Part shown: positions 13,440 to 14,336 of the stretch, piece by piece
How the letters are laid out: the number at the start of each line of letters is the position of its first letter
How positions within the stretch are numbered: position 1 is the first letter of the stretch
Assembly: GCA_009774245.1 (NCBI GenBank)
Contig: VSNM01000104.1
Location: 1 to 14,336 of the forward strand
Length of the DNA: 14,336 bases
Reading direction: 5' to 3'
From: Lachnospiraceae bacterium
Lineage (GTDB): Bacteria > Bacillota > Clostridia > Lachnospirales > Lachnospiraceae
Notes under the pieces: generated by a model
What the model saw: only the letters and a program-made list of their open reading frames with translations
Database searches by the model: none
What the model was told of the DNA's origin: nothing
Made by a program: the position numbers and the translations under genes

Positions 13440-14336
13440 TTATGCCGCATCCACTTTCTTTTCCGGATGTCTGATGTCCATTAACATCTTCTTCGGATCA
13501 TAGACCGTTCCATTCTTCAGGATCGTATAGATGATCCTCAGAAGCTTGCAGGCTATCACGATCAATGACTGCATCTTTTTCAATGGATTACCGGCCCGTG
13601 TTGTATAGTATATATGGCGTTCCCTGAATTCCTCCGCATGAGCCACTGCTGACTTCGCTCCCTGGAATAACCAGTATCTGAGCCTTTTACATCCTCTGTG
13701 GCTTATCTTGGTTTCTCCCTTATGCTTACCGGAACTGCATGCTACCAGACCCAATCCACCCAGTTTCTGTATTTCCTTTACATCATCAAACCGTGAAATA
13801 TCTCCCATCTCCGCAAGGATCCCGGATAGAGTGTTTTCTCCAATTCCAGATATCTCCAGAATGTTACTGGCATGCGGTATTTCCTGACATTTCTGATCGA
13901 TCTGCTCTTCTACGACAGCAAGTTCAGCATCCAGCTCCAGAATCTTCTGGACAAACCACTTTACAGCGCTCCTGCCCGCAGCGGCTCCATCCTTGATCCC
14001 TACACTTGCTTTCGCATACTGTAAGATCTCTCTGGCTCTGCTATAGCCGCGTCCTCTAAGCTTAGCATCATGCCAGATCTGTCTTATCCCATCTTCACCG
14101 AGTGTTACCAGTTCATCTGGGAATGGTGCCTGTTTCAGCAATTCCAGGCTGAATGCACCATCGACTTTTCCCAATGCATCCTTATACTCCAGGAAATAGA
14201 TCTTCATCTCCCTGTGCATCCGGTTGACTGTCCGGATCCTGTCTTCATTCAGCTGGTCCCTGAACATCGATAACCTGCGAAGTTCCGCATAGAGTTTTTC
14301 CGGAAGGTATGGCATCCCAAAGTTACCATCCTTGAC
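13440..14336 (-). CDS. IS110 family transposase, N-terminus beyond the window
   Basis: The frame is open from the window edge (first codons read VKDGNFG) to TAA at 13442-13440, giving 298 visible residues. The C-terminal Transposase_20 domain is clear: EISGIGENTLSGILAEMG, then FDDVKEIQKLGGL, then ACSSGKHKGETKISHRGCKRLRYW with the serine-rich active-site segment, and NPLKKMQSLIVIACKLLRII. A coiled, charged linker precedes it. The DEDD RuvC-like catalytic N-terminus should lie beyond 14336. IS110 transposases are bridge-RNA-guided DEDD/serine recombinases that excise and insert circular intermediates. No frameshift is visible in this part, so the element may be functional. It lies in the same orientation as the polysaccharide genes and could have separated them from upstream cluster genes. 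The internal ATG at 14315 is not the real start. Confidence 0.92.
   Translation of the reverse strand, partial: VKDGNFGMPYLPEKLYAELRRLSMFRDQLNEDRIRTVNRMHREMKIYFLEYKDALGKVDGAFSLELLKQAPFPDELVTLGEDGIRQIWHDAKLRGRGYSRAREILQYAKASVGIKDGAAAGRSAVKWFVQKILELDAELAVVEEQIDQKCQEIPHASNILEISGIGENTLSGILAEMGDISRFDDVKEIQKLGGLGLVACSSGKHKGETKISHRGCKRLRYWLFQGAKSAVAHAEEFRERHIYYTTRAGNPLKKMQSLIVIACKLLRIIYTILKNGTVYDPKKMLMDIRHPEKKVDAA
13440..14336 (-). mobile_element. IS110-family insertion sequence (partial, right portion)
   Basis: Defined by the transposase fragment. The element continues beyond the window on one side and probably includes several hundred bases of the noncoding region below 13440. No terminal boundary could be fixed. 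Confidence 0.75.

Noticed and set aside
1..14336. CRISPR array, tRNA or rRNA genes
   Set aside because: I looked for regularly spaced repeats, cloverleaf signatures such as GGTTCGANTCC, and rRNA core sequence on both strands and found none.

Overview
All supported genes in this window lie on the minus strand. The sequence looks like part of a cell-surface polysaccharide (capsule-type) locus from a low-to-mid GC Firmicute, most likely a gut Clostridia/Lachnospiraceae member. That assignment is an inference. It rests on strong AGGAGG-type ribosome sites, GT2 glycosyltransferases with C-terminal Rossmann-like modules, a DUF4422 protein, an Rpn/PD-(D/E)XK 'putative transposase' of a type common in that family, and an IS110 element.

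Layout in transcription order (right to left). At 14336-13440 is the C-terminal part of an IS110-family transposase that runs off the window. At 13439-12901 is about 540 bp without a convincing gene but rich in inverted repeats; part of it is probably the 3' noncoding end of the IS. At 12900-1012 is a tightly packed run of eleven same-strand genes with gaps from an 11 bp overlap to about 105 bp: a small membrane-anchored Rossmann-like protein, a GT2 glycosyltransferase, a Rossmann+class I methyltransferase, a GT2+Rossmann protein, a large GT2+Rossmann+Rossmann+FkbM fusion, a Rossmann+FkbM methyltransferase, a GT2+Rossmann protein, a CysC-like kinase, a class I glutamine-amidotransferase-like (peptidase C26) hydrolase, a LicC-like cytidylyltransferase, and a Rossmann+DUF4422 putative glycosyltransferase. 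At 849-52 is a separately promoted Rpn-family nuclease gene.

The most interesting content is the three-gene set at 4112-2093. CysC-like kinase, C26-type amidase and LicC-like cytidylyltransferase together match the trio Cj1415/Cj1417/Cj1416 of Campylobacter jejuni. There they turn L-glutamine phosphate into CDP-L-glutamine, then cytidine diphosphoramidate, then its 3'-phosphate, the donor precursor for the phosphoramidate decoration of the capsule. No LicA/LicB/LicD choline genes and no CysD/CysN/sulfotransferase genes are present to support the default readings (phosphocholine activation or sulfate activation). I therefore infer a phosphoramidate-modified surface glycan in a Gram-positive bacterium. 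The first enzyme (L-glutamine kinase, Cj1418-like) is not in the window.

Other points: eight copies of a similar Rossmann-like module spread over seven of the eleven operon proteins; a GT/FkbM fusion that keeps a plausible internal ribosome site and ATG at the fusion joint; a 74-bp MITE-like palindrome flanked by TTA direct repeats, inserted exactly at the stop codon of the CysC-like kinase; and a structured region after the IS110 transposase that could hold a bridge RNA.
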